Source: Noviherbaspirillum aridicola (GTDB lineage: Bacteria; Pseudomonadota; Gammaproteobacteria; Burkholderiales; Burkholderiaceae_D). Taken from it: DNA of 64,000 nt. Made by a program: the position numbers and the translations under genes. Below, in pieces: positions 23,065 to 31,823 of this stretch. Positions within the stretch are counted from its first letter, which is position 1. Each line of letters starts with the position of its first letter. The notes under the pieces are model-generated. The model worked only from the letters and a program-made list of their open reading frames with translations. It was not told where the DNA came from and ran no database searches. The stretch lies in the NCBI RefSeq assembly GCF_019656455.1, contig NZ_BPMK01000002.1, forward strand, positions 186,001 to 250,000, written 5' to 3'.

Positions 23065-24263
23065 AACAGGCATTCATCTGCGACGCGATTCGCACCCCCA
23101 TCGGCCGCTACGGCGGCGCGCTCAAGGACGTGAGGGCGGACGATCTCGGCGCGATTCCGCTGCGCGCGCTGATCGAGCGCAATCCCGGCGTCGACTGGAC
23201 CGCGGTGCAGGACGTGATCTACGGCTGCGCCAACCAGGCCGGCGAAGACAACCGCAATGTGGCGCGCATGGCGCTGCTGCTGGCCGGACTGCCGCAGGAT
23301 ATCGGCGGCGCCACCATCAACCGGCTGTGCGGCTCGGGCATGGATGCGGTCGGCACGGCCGCGCGCGCGATCAAGTCGGGCGAGGCCGGCCTGATGATCG
23401 CCGGCGGCGTGGAATCCATGACCCGTGCGCCCTTCGTCATGGGCAAGGCGGACAGCGCCTTCTCGCGCAGCGCGGCGATCTACGACACCACCATCGGCTG
23501 GCGCTTCGTCAATGCGAAGATGAAGGCGGAGTACGGCGTCGATTCGATGCCCGAGACCGCGGAGAACGTGGCCACCGATTATCAGGTCAACCGCGAAGAC
23601 CAGGACCGTTTCGCGCTCGCCAGCCAGGCCAAGGCATCGCAGGCGCAGAAGAACGGCATCCTGGCGCAGGAAATCGTGCCGGTCACCATCCCGCAGAAGA
23701 AGGGCGATGCGCTGCTGGTCGAGCATGACGAACATCCCCGCGCCACCAGCCTGGAAGCGCTGGCGAAGCTCAAGGGCGTGGTCAGGCCCGACGGCACGGT
23801 CACCGCCGGCAATGCGTCCGGCGTGAACGACGGCGCCTGCGCGCTGCTGCTGGCCGACGAGGATGCGGCGCAACGCTTCGGACTGACGCCGCGCGCGCGG
23901 GTGGTCGGCATGGCCACCGCCGGCGTGCCGCCCCGTGTCATGGGCATCGGCCCGGCGCCGGCGACGCAGAAGCTGCTGCAGCAGCTCGGCATGACGATAG
24001 ACCAGATGGATGTGATCGAGCTGAACGAAGCCTTCGCCGCGCAGGGGCTGGCGGTGATGCGCCTGCTCGGCCTGCGCGACGACGATCCCCGCGTCAATCC
24101 CAATGGCGGCGCGATCGCCCTCGGCCATCCGCTCGGCATGAGCGGCGCGCGCCTCGTCACCACCGCGATGTATCAGCTGCACCGGACGGGCGGCCGCTAC
24201 GCGCTGTGCACGATGTGCATCGGTGTCGGCCAGGGCATCGCCATGGTCATCGAGCGCGTCTGA
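23061..24263 (+). CDS. pcaF: 3-oxoadipyl-CoA thiolase
   Basis: The ATG at 23061 follows AGGAGA and gives 400 residues, standard for thiolases. The nucleophile cysteine is in [16 protein letters not shown] (about residue 90), the histidine in [16 protein letters not shown] and the second cysteine in [10 protein letters not shown]. It splits 3-oxoadipyl-CoA into succinyl-CoA and acetyl-CoA, the last step of the pathway. A longer reading of the frame to the left overlaps pcaJ and is not used. Confidence 0.96.
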   Translation: MKQAFICDAIRTPIGRYGGALKDVRADDLGAIPLRALIERNPGVDWTAVQDVIYGCANQAGEDNRNVARMALLLAGLPQDIGGATINRLCGSGMDAVGTAARAIKSGEAGLMIAGGVESMTRAPFVMGKADSAFSRSAAIYDTTIGWRFVNAKMKAEYGVDSMPETAENVATDYQVNREDQDRFALASQAKASQAQKNGILAQEIVPVTIPQKKGDALLVEHDEHPRATSLEALAKLKGVVRPDGTVTAGNASGVNDGACALLLADEDAAQRFGLTPRARVVGMATAGVPPRVMGIGPAPATQKLLQQLGMTIDQMDVIELNEAFAAQGLAVMRLLGLRDDDPRVNPNGGAIALGHPLGMSGARLVTTAMYQLHRTGGRYALCTMCIGVGQGIAMVIERV

Positions 24264-24266
24264 ATC

Positions 24267-25637
24267 ATGCAGGCCCTGCCGCTTGCCGGTCTCACCGGCG
24301 CCCTGTTCTCGACGCCGGCGATGCGCGAGACCTTCTCCGCACGGGCCTGCGTCCAGCGCATGCTGGATTTCGAAGCGGCGCTGGCGCGGGCGCAGGCACG
24401 CACCGGGGTCATTCCTTCCGCCTGCGCGGCGCCCATCGCCGCCGCCTGCGACGCGGCGCACATCGATACCGAGCAGCTGGCGCAGGCCGCAGCGCTTGCC
24501 GGCAATCTCGCCATTCCCCTCGTCAGGCAGCTGACCGCCGTCGTCGCGGCGACCGACCCGGAGGCCGCGCGTTTCGTGCACTGGGGCGCGACCAGCCAGG
24601 ATGCGATCGACACCGGGCTGGTGCTGCAGATGCGCGATGCGCTCGACCTGATCGATACCGACCTGGCGTCGCTGTCGTCGGCCCTCGCCGCGCTGGCGTC
24701 CCGTCACCGCGACACGGTGATGGCCGGCCGCACCTGGATGCAGCATGCCTTGCCCGTCAGCTTCGGCCTCAAGGCCGCCGGCTGGCTGGACGGCGTGCAG
24801 CGGCACCGGGAGCGGCTTGCCGCGCTGCGGCCGCGCCTGCTGGTGCTGCAGTTCGGCGGCGCCGCCGGCACGCTGGCCAGCCTCGGCGGCAAGGGGCTGG
24901 CGGTGGCGCAGGCGCTGGCGGATGAACTCGGCCTCGGCCTGCCGGCCATGCCATGGCACGGACAGCGCGACAGTCTGGCCGAAGCCGCTGCCGTGCTCGG
25001 CATGCTGACCGGCTCGCTCGGCAAGATGGCGCGCGACATCGCGCTGCTGACGCAGACCGAGGTCGGTGAAGCGGCCGAACCAGCGGCCGAAGGCAAGGGC
25101 GGATCCTCGACCATGCCGCACAAGCAGAATCCGGTGGGCTGCGCGGCGGTGCTGGCCGCCGCCGCCCGCGTGCCCGCGCTGGTATCCACCATGCTGTCCG
25201 CGATGGTGCAGGAACATGAGCGTGCGCTCGGCGGCTGGCAGGCGGAATGGGACAGCCTGCCCGACATCGTGCTGCTGGCGGCGGGCGCGCTGCGGCAGGC
25301 GACGACGATGGCCGAGGGGCTGACGGTGAATCCGCAGCGCATGCGCGCCAATCTCGACACCACTGGTGGCCTGATCATGGCCGAGGCGGTCGCGCTCGCC
25401 CTCGGCGCCCGGCTCGGCCGGCTGCAGGCGCATGAGCTGGTGGAGGCCGCCTGCCGCCGCGCGGTGCAGTCCGGACGTCCGCTGCGCGAAGTCCTGCGCG
25501 AGGACAGCGCGGTCGCCGCGCAGCTTTCCCCACAACAGATAGACAGTCTGCTGGAGCCAACCGGCTACCTCGGCCAGTCCGGCGCATTCATTGACCGCGT
25601 GCTGGCCGCGCAGCCGCCACGCACTTTACGGGAGTAG
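24267..25637 (+). CDS. pcaB: 3-carboxy-cis,cis-muconate cycloisomerase
   Basis: 456 residues of the fumarase/aspartase superfamily. The signature GGSSTMPHKQNPVGCAAV (about residues 278-295) carries the catalytic loop serine, and HWGATSQDAIDTG is the second conserved region. It converts 3-carboxy-cis,cis-muconate into gamma-carboxymuconolactone. It begins 3 bp after the pcaF stop. Confidence 0.95.
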   Translation: MQALPLAGLTGALFSTPAMRETFSARACVQRMLDFEAALARAQARTGVIPSACAAPIAAACDAAHIDTEQLAQAAALAGNLAIPLVRQLTAVVAATDPEAARFVHWGATSQDAIDTGLVLQMRDALDLIDTDLASLSSALAALASRHRDTVMAGRTWMQHALPVSFGLKAAGWLDGVQRHRERLAALRPRLLVLQFGGAAGTLASLGGKGLAVAQALADELGLGLPAMPWHGQRDSLAEAAAVLGMLTGSLGKMARDIALLTQTEVGEAAEPAAEGKGGSSTMPHKQNPVGCAAVLAAAARVPALVSTMLSAMVQEHERALGGWQAEWDSLPDIVLLAAGALRQATTMAEGLTVNPQRMRANLDTTGGLIMAEAVALALGARLGRLQAHELVEAACRRAVQSGRPLREVLREDSAVAAQLSPQQIDSLLEPTGYLGQSGAFIDRVLAAQPPRTLRE

Positions 25638-25639
25638 AC

Positions 25640-26434
25640 ATGCCAGTGCTTGAACAGGCCGGACTGCGGCTGAACTACCTGGTCGAGGGACGCGAGGACG
25701 CACCCTGGCTGATCCTGTCGAATTCGCTCGGCACCACGCTGCAGATGTGGGCGCCGCAGATGCCGGAGCTGCTCAGGCATTTCCGCGTGCTGCGCTACGA
25801 CACGCGCGGGCATGGCGGCTCCTCGGTGCCGGCCGGACCGTACACCATCGATCGGCTCGGCGGCGATGTGCTGGCGCTGATGGATGCGCTCGGCGTCCGG
25901 CGCGCGCATTTCTGCGGACTGTCGATGGGCGGCATGACCGGCATCTGGATGGGGGTCCATCAGCAGCAGCGCCTCGATCGTCTCGTCCTGTGCAACACGG
26001 CGGCGCAGATCGGACCCGCCTCCAACTGGAACGCGCGCATAGAAAAGGTCCGTGGCGAAGGCATGGAAGCCATCGTGCTTGCGGTGATCGAGCGCTGGTT
26101 CACCGGCGGCTTCGCGGCGCGCGCGCCGGAGAAGGTGGACCAGGTACGCGCGATGCTGCTCGGGACCGACCGTGAAGGCTATGTCGCCAACTGCGCGGCG
26201 GTGCGCGACATGGACCAGCGCGATGCGGTCGCGCGCATCGGCGTCCCGACGCTCGTGATCGCCGGCACGCACGACCTCGCCACGCCGGCCAAGGATGGCA
26301 AGTGGCTGTCGCAGCAGATTCCGGGGGCGCGGTATCTCGAGCTGGATGCCGCCCACCTGTCGAACTGGGAACAGCCGGCGCGGTTCACGGATGCACTGAC
26401 GGGCTTCCTGCTGCAGGAGGACCGCCATGGATGA
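25640..26434 (+). CDS. pcaD: 3-oxoadipate enol-lactonase
   Basis: 264-residue alpha/beta hydrolase. The nucleophile is in CGLSMGGMTG, the acid in IAGTHDLATPA and the histidine in DAAHLSNWEQP; RYDTRGHGGSSVP is also conserved. It hydrolyses 3-oxoadipate enol-lactone to 3-oxoadipate. It starts two bases after pcaB ends and overlaps pcaC by 8 bp. PcaD and PcaC are separate proteins here, not the fused PcaL of some actinobacteria. Confidence 0.95.
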   Translation: MPVLEQAGLRLNYLVEGREDAPWLILSNSLGTTLQMWAPQMPELLRHFRVLRYDTRGHGGSSVPAGPYTIDRLGGDVLALMDALGVRRAHFCGLSMGGMTGIWMGVHQQQRLDRLVLCNTAAQIGPASNWNARIEKVRGEGMEAIVLAVIERWFTGGFAARAPEKVDQVRAMLLGTDREGYVANCAAVRDMDQRDAVARIGVPTLVIAGTHDLATPAKDGKWLSQQIPGARYLELDAAHLSNWEQPARFTDALTGFLLQEDRHG

Positions 26435-26816
26435 GCGCGAACGCCACGCCAGGGGCATGGAAGTGCGGCGCGCCGTGCTCGGCGACGCGCATGTCGACCG
26501 CACGCAGGCCGCGCTGTCGCCATTCAACGGCGAGTTCCAGGACCTGATCACGCGCTACGCGTGGGGAGAGATCTGGACCCGGCCGGGACTGCCGCGACAT
26601 ACCCGCAGCCTGCTGACCATCATGGCGATGGTGGCGCTCAACCGCGAGCAGGAACTGAAGCTGCATCTGCGCGCGGCCGCCAGCAACGGCGTCAGCCGCG
26701 ACGAGATCAAGGAAGTCCTGCTGCAGGCGGCGATCTATTGCGGCGTGCCGGCCGCCAATTCCGCCTTTCACCTCGCGCAGGAAGTGTTCCGGCAGATGGA
26801 TGAGGAAGTGAAGTAA
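26427..26816 (+). CDS. pcaC: 4-carboxymuconolactone decarboxylase
   Basis: 129 residues of the carboxymuconolactone decarboxylase/AhpD fold: RYAWGEIWTRPGLPRHTRSLLTIMAMVALNRE in the first half and GVSRDEIKEVLLQAAIYCGVPAANSAFHLAQEV in the second. It removes CO2 from gamma-carboxymuconolactone to give the 3-oxoadipate enol-lactone used by PcaD. It is the last catabolic gene before the transporter genes, which follow in the same direction. Confidence 0.95.
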   Translation: MDERERHARGMEVRRAVLGDAHVDRTQAALSPFNGEFQDLITRYAWGEIWTRPGLPRHTRSLLTIMAMVALNREQELKLHLRAAASNGVSRDEIKEVLLQAAIYCGVPAANSAFHLAQEVFRQMDEEVK

Positions 26817-26880
26817 GAGCGGCGCAGCCACCTGCGCGAGGGCGCGAAGACGCCCCGACGACAACATGCAAGGAGACCAC

Positions 26881-26922
26881 ATGCATCACCACCCGCACCC
26901 TATGCCATGGAGGCCGCGATGA
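26881..26922 (+). CDS. Putative 13-residue His-rich leader peptide ahead of the transporter permease
   Basis: AAGGAG stands five bases before an ATG that opens MHHHPHPMPWRPR and stops at TGA (26920-26922). The stop overlaps the ATG of the permease gene (ATGA), so the arrangement is that of a translationally coupled leader. Four of the first six residues are histidine. The strong ribosome site belongs to this frame; the permease has its own GGAGG inside it. No function is known; chance occurrence cannot be excluded for so short a frame. Confidence 0.4.
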   Translation: MHHHPHPMPWRPR

Positions 26923-27773
26923 TCGGCGTCCTGTTCGACGGCATCGCCTACGGCAGCCTGCTGTTCCTGATCAGCGTCGGCCTGTCGGTGACGATGGGAC
27001 TGATGAACTTCATCAACCTCGCGCACGGCGCATTCGCCATGCTCGGCGGTTATGTCTGCGTCACGCTGATGACGCGGGCCGGCCTGCCTTTCCTGCTGAC
27101 GCTGCCGCTGGCCTTCATCGCCAGCGCGGTCGTCGGGCTGATCCTGGAGCGCACGCTCTACCGGCGTCTGTACAAGGCGCCGCATCTCGACCAGGTCCTG
27201 TTTTCGATCGGCCTGACCTTCATCGCCATCGCCGCCGCGACCTGGCTGTACGGGCCGCAGCAGCAACCGGTGCCGCTGCCCGACTTCCTGCGCGGCCAGG
27301 TGTCGCTGTTCGGACTGGATGTCGGCGCCTACCGGCTGTTCATGATCGGCGTGGTTGTGGTGATTACCGTGCTGCTCGCCTGGCTGCTGGAACGCACTCG
27401 CTTCGGCGCCCGCATCCGAGCCTCGGTCGACAACCAGGCGGCGTCCGCAGGCCTCGGCATCAACGTCAACCGCATCTTCAGCCTGACCTTCGCGCTCGGT
27501 TCCGGACTGGCCGGGCTGGGCGGCGGCCTCGGCATCGACGTGCTCGGCCTTGATCCCACCTTCCCGATCAAGTACATGGTGTATTTCCTGCTGGTGGTCG
27601 CCGTCGGCGGCGCCGGCACGATACGCGGCCCGCTGTTCGCCGCGCTGATACTCGGCGTGTTCGACGTGGCCGGCAAATACTACGTGCCGGAGGTCGGCGC
27701 TTTCGTCATCTACGCGATGATGGTGGTGCTGCTCCTGCTGTTCCCGTCCGGGCTGCTCGGGAGGCGCGCATGA
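26919..27773 (+). CDS. Branched-chain-type ABC transporter permease (LivH family), likely aromatic acid uptake
   Basis: The start at 26919 (MIGVLFDGIAYGSLLFLISVGLS) has GGAGG five bases upstream and gives 284 residues; an ATG four codons earlier is possible. Eight or so hydrophobic segments and the motif GLGINVNRIFSLTFALGSGLAGLGG identify the LivH permease family. It overlaps the next permease by 4 bp. Sitting directly behind pcaIJFBDC and sharing a locus with pobA, it most likely imports 4-hydroxybenzoate or protocatechuate rather than leucine. Confidence 0.9.
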   Translation: MIGVLFDGIAYGSLLFLISVGLSVTMGLMNFINLAHGAFAMLGGYVCVTLMTRAGLPFLLTLPLAFIASAVVGLILERTLYRRLYKAPHLDQVLFSIGLTFIAIAAATWLYGPQQQPVPLPDFLRGQVSLFGLDVGAYRLFMIGVVVVITVLLAWLLERTRFGARIRASVDNQAASAGLGINVNRIFSLTFALGSGLAGLGGGLGIDVLGLDPTFPIKYMVYFLLVVAVGGAGTIRGPLFAALILGVFDVAGKYYVPEVGAFVIYAMMVVLLLLFPSGLLGRRA

Positions 27774-28798
27774 GCGAACAGATTCTGCGGAGCGACGCGT
27801 CCGTGCACATGCCGCCGGCGCGCGCCTTCCGGCTGCCGGATGACCGCTGGACGATCGCCGAACTGGTATTCTGGCTGGCGCCGGTCGCGGCCTTCTTCCT
27901 CTTTCCCGGTTACCTCGTGCTCGGCAGCCAGGTGATGATCGTCGGCCTGTTCGCGCTCTCGCTCGACCTGATTCTCGGCTATGCCGGCATGGTCTCGCTC
28001 GGTCATGCGGCCTTTTTCGGCGCCGGCGCCTATACCGCCGGCCTGCTGTCGGTGCATGGCTGGGGCGAGCCGCTGTCCGGCCTGCTGGCGGCGGGTCTTG
28101 TCGCGGGCGTGCTCGGTTTCCTCGCGAGTTTCCTGGTCGTGCGCGGCCACGACCTGACCCGGCTGATGGTGACGCTGGGCCTCGGCCTGATGCTGTTCGA
28201 GGCGGCCAACAAGGCGGCCTTCATCACCGGCGGCGTCGACGGCCTGTCCGGCATGAACATGGGCAAGCTGTTCGGCGTGTTCGAATTCGACCTGTACGGC
28301 AAGACCGGCTATCTGTATAGCCTGGCGGTGCTGTTTCTCATCTTCGTCTTCGCCCGCCGGCTGGTCAGCTCGCCGTTCGGCCTGAGCCTGGTCGGCATCC
28401 GCGAAGGCGCGCGCCGCATGCCCGCGATCGGCGCCAGCGTCAACCGGCGGCTGACCGCGATCTTTACCGTCAGCGCGGCCATCGCCGGCATCGCCGGCGG
28501 CCTGCTGGCGCAGACCACGCAGTTCGTCGGGCTGGAATCATTGAGCTTCTCGCGCTCGGCGGAGCTGCTGATCATCCTCGTGCTCGGCGGCACCGGCCGG
28601 CTGTACGGCGCGCTGGTCGGCGCGCTGGTGTTCATGCTGGCGCAGGATTACATCGCCGGCCTCGACCCGGTCTACTGGCAGTTCTGGATCGGTCTGCTGC
28701 TGATCGTGATCGTGCTGTTCGGACGCGGCGGCATCCTCGGCGGCCTCGAGCGCCTGGTCGCGCCGCTGCGCCGGGGCAGGAAGGAGGGCGCGCGATGA
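27770..28798 (+). CDS. Branched-chain-type ABC transporter permease (LivM family)
   Basis: 342 residues with a polar N-terminal 30, then about nine hydrophobic segments. LDLILGYAGMVSLGHAAFFGAGAYTAG and the EAA-like loop LVGIREGARRMPAIGASVNRRL are hallmarks of the LivM family. It should pair with the LivH-type subunit to form the membrane pore. Overlaps of 4 bp on both sides show tight coupling within the transporter operon. Confidence 0.92.
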   Translation: MSEQILRSDASVHMPPARAFRLPDDRWTIAELVFWLAPVAAFFLFPGYLVLGSQVMIVGLFALSLDLILGYAGMVSLGHAAFFGAGAYTAGLLSVHGWGEPLSGLLAAGLVAGVLGFLASFLVVRGHDLTRLMVTLGLGLMLFEAANKAAFITGGVDGLSGMNMGKLFGVFEFDLYGKTGYLYSLAVLFLIFVFARRLVSSPFGLSLVGIREGARRMPAIGASVNRRLTAIFTVSAAIAGIAGGLLAQTTQFVGLESLSFSRSAELLIILVLGGTGRLYGALVGALVFMLAQDYIAGLDPVYWQFWIGLLLIVIVLFGRGGILGGLERLVAPLRRGRKEGAR

Positions 28799-29547
28799 AC
28801 ACCCTGCTTCGGACCGAGGGCCTGGGCAAGCGCTGGGGTCCCTTCGTCGCCAACAGCGACATCAGCCTGCGATTCGAACCCGGCGCGCGCCATGCGCTGA
28901 TCGGTCCCAACGGCGCCGGCAAGACCACCTTCATCAACCTGCTGACCGGCTATCTCGCGCCGAGCGAGGGGCGGGTGTTCTTCGGCGACGAAGACATCAC
29001 CGCGCTGCCGCAGCATCAGCGCGTCAAGCGCGGCATGACCCGCACCTTTCAGATCAATACGCTGTTCGCCGGACTGACCGTGCTGGAATCCGTCGCGCTG
29101 GCGATCTTCGAGCGTGAAGGCATGCACCGCGTCTGGCACCGCACCGCGGCCAGCCGGAGCGACGTGGTCGACGAAGCGGTAGCGCTGCTCGGCCGCCTCA
29201 ACCTGGAGCGCGACGCCGACACACTGACCTCGAATCTGCCTTACGGCAAGCAGCGCCTGGTGGAGATCGCGCTGGCGCTGGCGACGCGGCCGAAGGTATT
29301 GTTGCTCGACGAGCCTGCCGCGGGCATCCCCACCGCCGAGAGCGCCGAGCTGTTCGATGCGATCGCGCGACTGCCGCGCGACGTCACCGTGCTCTTCATC
29401 GAGCATGACATGAACCTGGTGTTCCGTTTCGCCGAGCGCATCACCGTGCTGGTCGGCGGCAAGGTGCTGACAGAAGGCACGCCGGCCGGGATCGCCGCCG
29501 ATCCGCGCGTGAAGGAAGTCTATCTGGGGGAGGCCGAGCATGGCTGA
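28795..29547 (+). CDS. Branched-chain-type ABC transporter ATPase (LivG family)
   Basis: 250 residues with Walker A GPNGAGKTT (about residues 40-48), a signature region reading SNLPYGKQRLVEIALALA, Walker B VLLLDEPAAGI and switch histidine in FIEHDMNLV. Replacement of LSGGQ by LPYGKQ is normal in LivG. It overlaps the upstream permease by 4 bp and the LivF-type ATPase by 8 bp. Confidence 0.94.
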   Translation: MNTLLRTEGLGKRWGPFVANSDISLRFEPGARHALIGPNGAGKTTFINLLTGYLAPSEGRVFFGDEDITALPQHQRVKRGMTRTFQINTLFAGLTVLESVALAIFEREGMHRVWHRTAASRSDVVDEAVALLGRLNLERDADTLTSNLPYGKQRLVEIALALATRPKVLLLDEPAAGIPTAESAELFDAIARLPRDVTVLFIEHDMNLVFRFAERITVLVGGKVLTEGTPAGIAADPRVKEVYLGEAEHG

Positions 29548-30241
29548 ACTGCTGGCATTCGACAATGTTTCGGCCGGCTACGGCAATTCGGTGGTGCTGG
29601 AGCAGATTTCCTTCCGCATGCAGGAAGGCGACAGCCTGGCGGTGCTCGGCCGCAACGGCGTGGGCAAGACCAGCCTGCTCATCACGCTGATGGGCCTTAC
29701 CCGGCGCCATGCGGGCAGCATCCTCTGGCGCGGGCGGGACATCAGCCGCATGCCCACGCATCAGCGTGCGCAGAGCGGGCTGGGCTGGGTGCCGCAGGAA
29801 CGCTTCATCTTCCCCTCGCTGTCGGTGGAAGAACACCTGACCGCGGTCGCGCGCCCCGGCGAATGGACCGTGGACAAGGTGTACCGCCTGTTCCCGCGCC
29901 TGCAGGAGCGCCGCGGCAACATGGGCAACCAGTTGTCGGGCGGCGAACAGCAGATGCTCGCGATCGCGCGCGCGCTGATGGTCAATCCCTCGCTGCTGCT
30001 GCTCGATGAACCGATGGAAGGACTGGCGCCGGTGATCGTGCAGGAGCTGACGCGTGCCATCCGCTCACTGGTGGAGGATCGCGGCCTGTCGGTCATCGTC
30101 GTCGAACAGCATGCGCGGCTTGCCCTGTCGCTGACGCGCCGCGCGATGGTGCTCGATCGCGGCAGGATAGTGCATGAGTCCGACAGCGCCTCGCTGCTTG
30201 CGGATGACGACGCCCTTCGCAGGCTGGTCGCGGTCGCCTGA
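29540..30241 (+). CDS. Branched-chain-type ABC transporter ATPase (LivF family)
   Basis: 233 residues with Walker A GRNGVGKTS, signature LSGGEQQMLAIARAL, Walker B LLLLDEPMEGLAPVI and switch histidine in VVEQHARLA. It is the last gene of livHMGF-type order. The solute-binding subunit expected next is instead found 7.3 kb downstream on the other strand, beyond the CHAT gene cluster. Confidence 0.94.
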   Translation: MAELLAFDNVSAGYGNSVVLEQISFRMQEGDSLAVLGRNGVGKTSLLITLMGLTRRHAGSILWRGRDISRMPTHQRAQSGLGWVPQERFIFPSLSVEEHLTAVARPGEWTVDKVYRLFPRLQERRGNMGNQLSGGEQQMLAIARALMVNPSLLLLDEPMEGLAPVIVQELTRAIRSLVEDRGLSVIVVEQHARLALSLTRRAMVLDRGRIVHESDSASLLADDDALRRLVAVA

Positions 30242-30310
30242 GCGGTGCGCGCCGCCCGGCCGCGCCGGTTCCTTGCTCGCCGATAACCGAAACGGCCTTC
30301 CTCGCGTATT

Positions 30311-30339
30311 TTGAGCACGGTCAAGAGTACGCGTTTACT
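30311..30339 (+). promoter_or_regulatory. Candidate promoter of the CHAT cluster
   Basis: TTGAGC at 30311-30316 and TTTACT at 30334-30339 are separated by 17 bp, a fair sigma-70-type pair in the gap after the transporter operon. Each hexamer matches four of six consensus positions. It would give a leader of about 117 nt before the first CHAT gene. Confidence 0.3.
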
Positions 30340-30463
30340 ACTCCCCTCGCCGGCAGGATGGCTGGACTATCCTTCAGCTCATTCGAGGATCATGCACCCG
30401 GAACGGCGTTGCCCGCAACGCGCCGCCGGCTGCCGCCTCTTCATTCCCCGCGCGAGTGCCGCC

Positions 30464-31747
30464 ATGTCCGCCGATGACAAGTACCTGGATTTCGAGATCA
30501 CCATCTGGGAGGACGCCGGCACTTACCGCGCCCGCGCCTGTTCGCCTGCCGGCAGTTCCGCCATCGCCCCGCTGCCGGCCATCATCGGCAGCACGGGGAG
30601 CGCGGCCAACGTCAGGCTGCGACTGGAGAACAGCATGCTGCGCGGGACGAAGCACATCCGGGGCGTGCCGAGCAGCGCCGAGCGCCACCTCGAGGAATTC
30701 GGGCACGCGATCTTCGACGGTCTGCTCGGGCCGTCCAGCCCCTTCTCCGCGCTGTTTCAGGCCAGCCTCCTCATCGCCAGCTCCCAGCATCCCCGAGTGA
30801 AGGGCCTGCGCCTGGTGCTCGGGATCGAGGCGCCCGAACTCGCCCAGCTGCCATGGGAGTATCTCTACGACGCCGCGCGTCACCAGTGGCTCGGCCTGAG
30901 CTATGGCTCACCCATCGTGCGTTTCCTCGTGGTCGACAGGCCGAGCGGCGTCATCGATGTCGACGGTCCGCTCAACGTGCTGGGGATCATCGCCAATCCC
31001 GGCGGCGAATGGCCGCTGCTCGATGCGGAAGGCGAGCGCAACCGCATCGAACAGGCGATGAAGAACCTGGCGCGGGAACGCCGCATCAAGTTTTCCTAGG
31101 CGCCGAGAGGCACGCTCAGGCAGTTGCGCAGGATGGTGGAGCGGGCGAAGGAGCCCTGGCATGTGTTTCACTTCATCGGCCATGGCGGCGTGCCCGAATG
31201 GACGGAGGATCAGGGCGACAGCGAACAGGAGGGCTTTCTGGTTTTCGCGCATGAAAGCGGCGGCGCCGAAAAGGTGTCCGCGCGCGAGCTCTGCCATCAC
31301 CTCGAAAGCTACCATCACGGCATGCCGCAGCTTGTCGTGCTCAACAGTTGCGAGGGCGCCTGCGCCGGCCGCAACGGGCGCGTGCGCAGCCCCGCCACGG
31401 CACTGATCCATGCTGGCGTGCCGGCGGTCGTCGCCATGCAGTTCCCGATCAGCGACGAGGCGGCGATCCAGTTCGGCGAAGCGTTCTACCGTTCGCTGGT
31501 GGACAACCAGCCGCTGGAGGCTGCGCTGACCACGGCGCGCAAGCGCATCTATAGCGAATGCCCGCTCGAGTGGGGCATACCGGTGCTCTACACGCGCGCC
31601 GGCGGCGGACCGCTGTTCTCGGGCCTGAAGCCGCAGCCCGGGGTCGCCACGTCCCGCTCCGCGCTCAACGCGCCGCAGCAGGCCGGGCAGAACGCGAGAA
31701 ACAAGCTGAAAGCGCTGCTGTCGCGGACCGTCGAACTCCGCCAGTAG
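30464..31747 (+). pseudogene. CHAT-domain (caspase-like) protease gene interrupted by an in-frame TAG
   Basis: From the ATG at 30464 (MSADDKYLDFEITIWEDAG) the frame runs 211 codons to a TAG at 31097-31099, then continues open in the same frame for another 215 codons to 31747. Both halves belong to one CHAT protein: the first holds the N-terminal part with LELAQLPWEYLYD-like core (APELAQLPWEYLYDAARH) and VLGIIANP; the second resumes APRGTLRQLRRM and contains both catalytic residues, His in HFIGHGG (codon 240) and Cys in LNSCEGA (codon 296). A single TGG-to-TAG change would explain the break. The truncated product lacks the active site. Readthrough, reinitiation near 31124-31133 or a sequencing error are alternatives. 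Confidence 0.75.
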
Positions 31748-31760
31748 CCCCGCCCCGGCA

Positions 31761-31823
31761 GGGGAGCCGCCAGGGGGAGCCGCCAAGGGGAGCCGTCACA
31801 GCAAGCCGTCACAGGGAGCCGTC
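31761..31823 (+). repeat. Five imperfect tandem copies of a GGGGAGCCGYCA-like unit before a membrane protein gene
   Basis: Units begin at about 31761, 31773, 31787, 31801 and 31814 and are 10-14 bp long. Each carries AGCCGCC or AGCCGTC, and four of the five have a GGGAG core. The last unit ends directly at the ATG at 31824, so its GGGAG acts as the ribosome binding site at a five-base spacing. The other copies are extra Shine-Dalgarno-like sequences upstream. Confidence 0.75.

Noticed and set aside
22920-25535. An 871-codon minus-strand open frame across pcaJ, pcaF and pcaB.
   Set aside because: It crosses three well-supported genes and is rich in Arg, His and Gly without any domain.
31097-31099. 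TAG read as pyrrolysine or another special residue.
   Set aside because: No pyl genes or recoding signals are visible, and the position is not in the active site; a TGG to TAG change is simpler.
31085-31135. A frameshift as the cause of the split CHAT gene.
   Set aside because: The TAG and the downstream open part are in the same frame, and the residues on each side continue one CHAT domain, so a nonsense codon explains it without any insertion or deletion.
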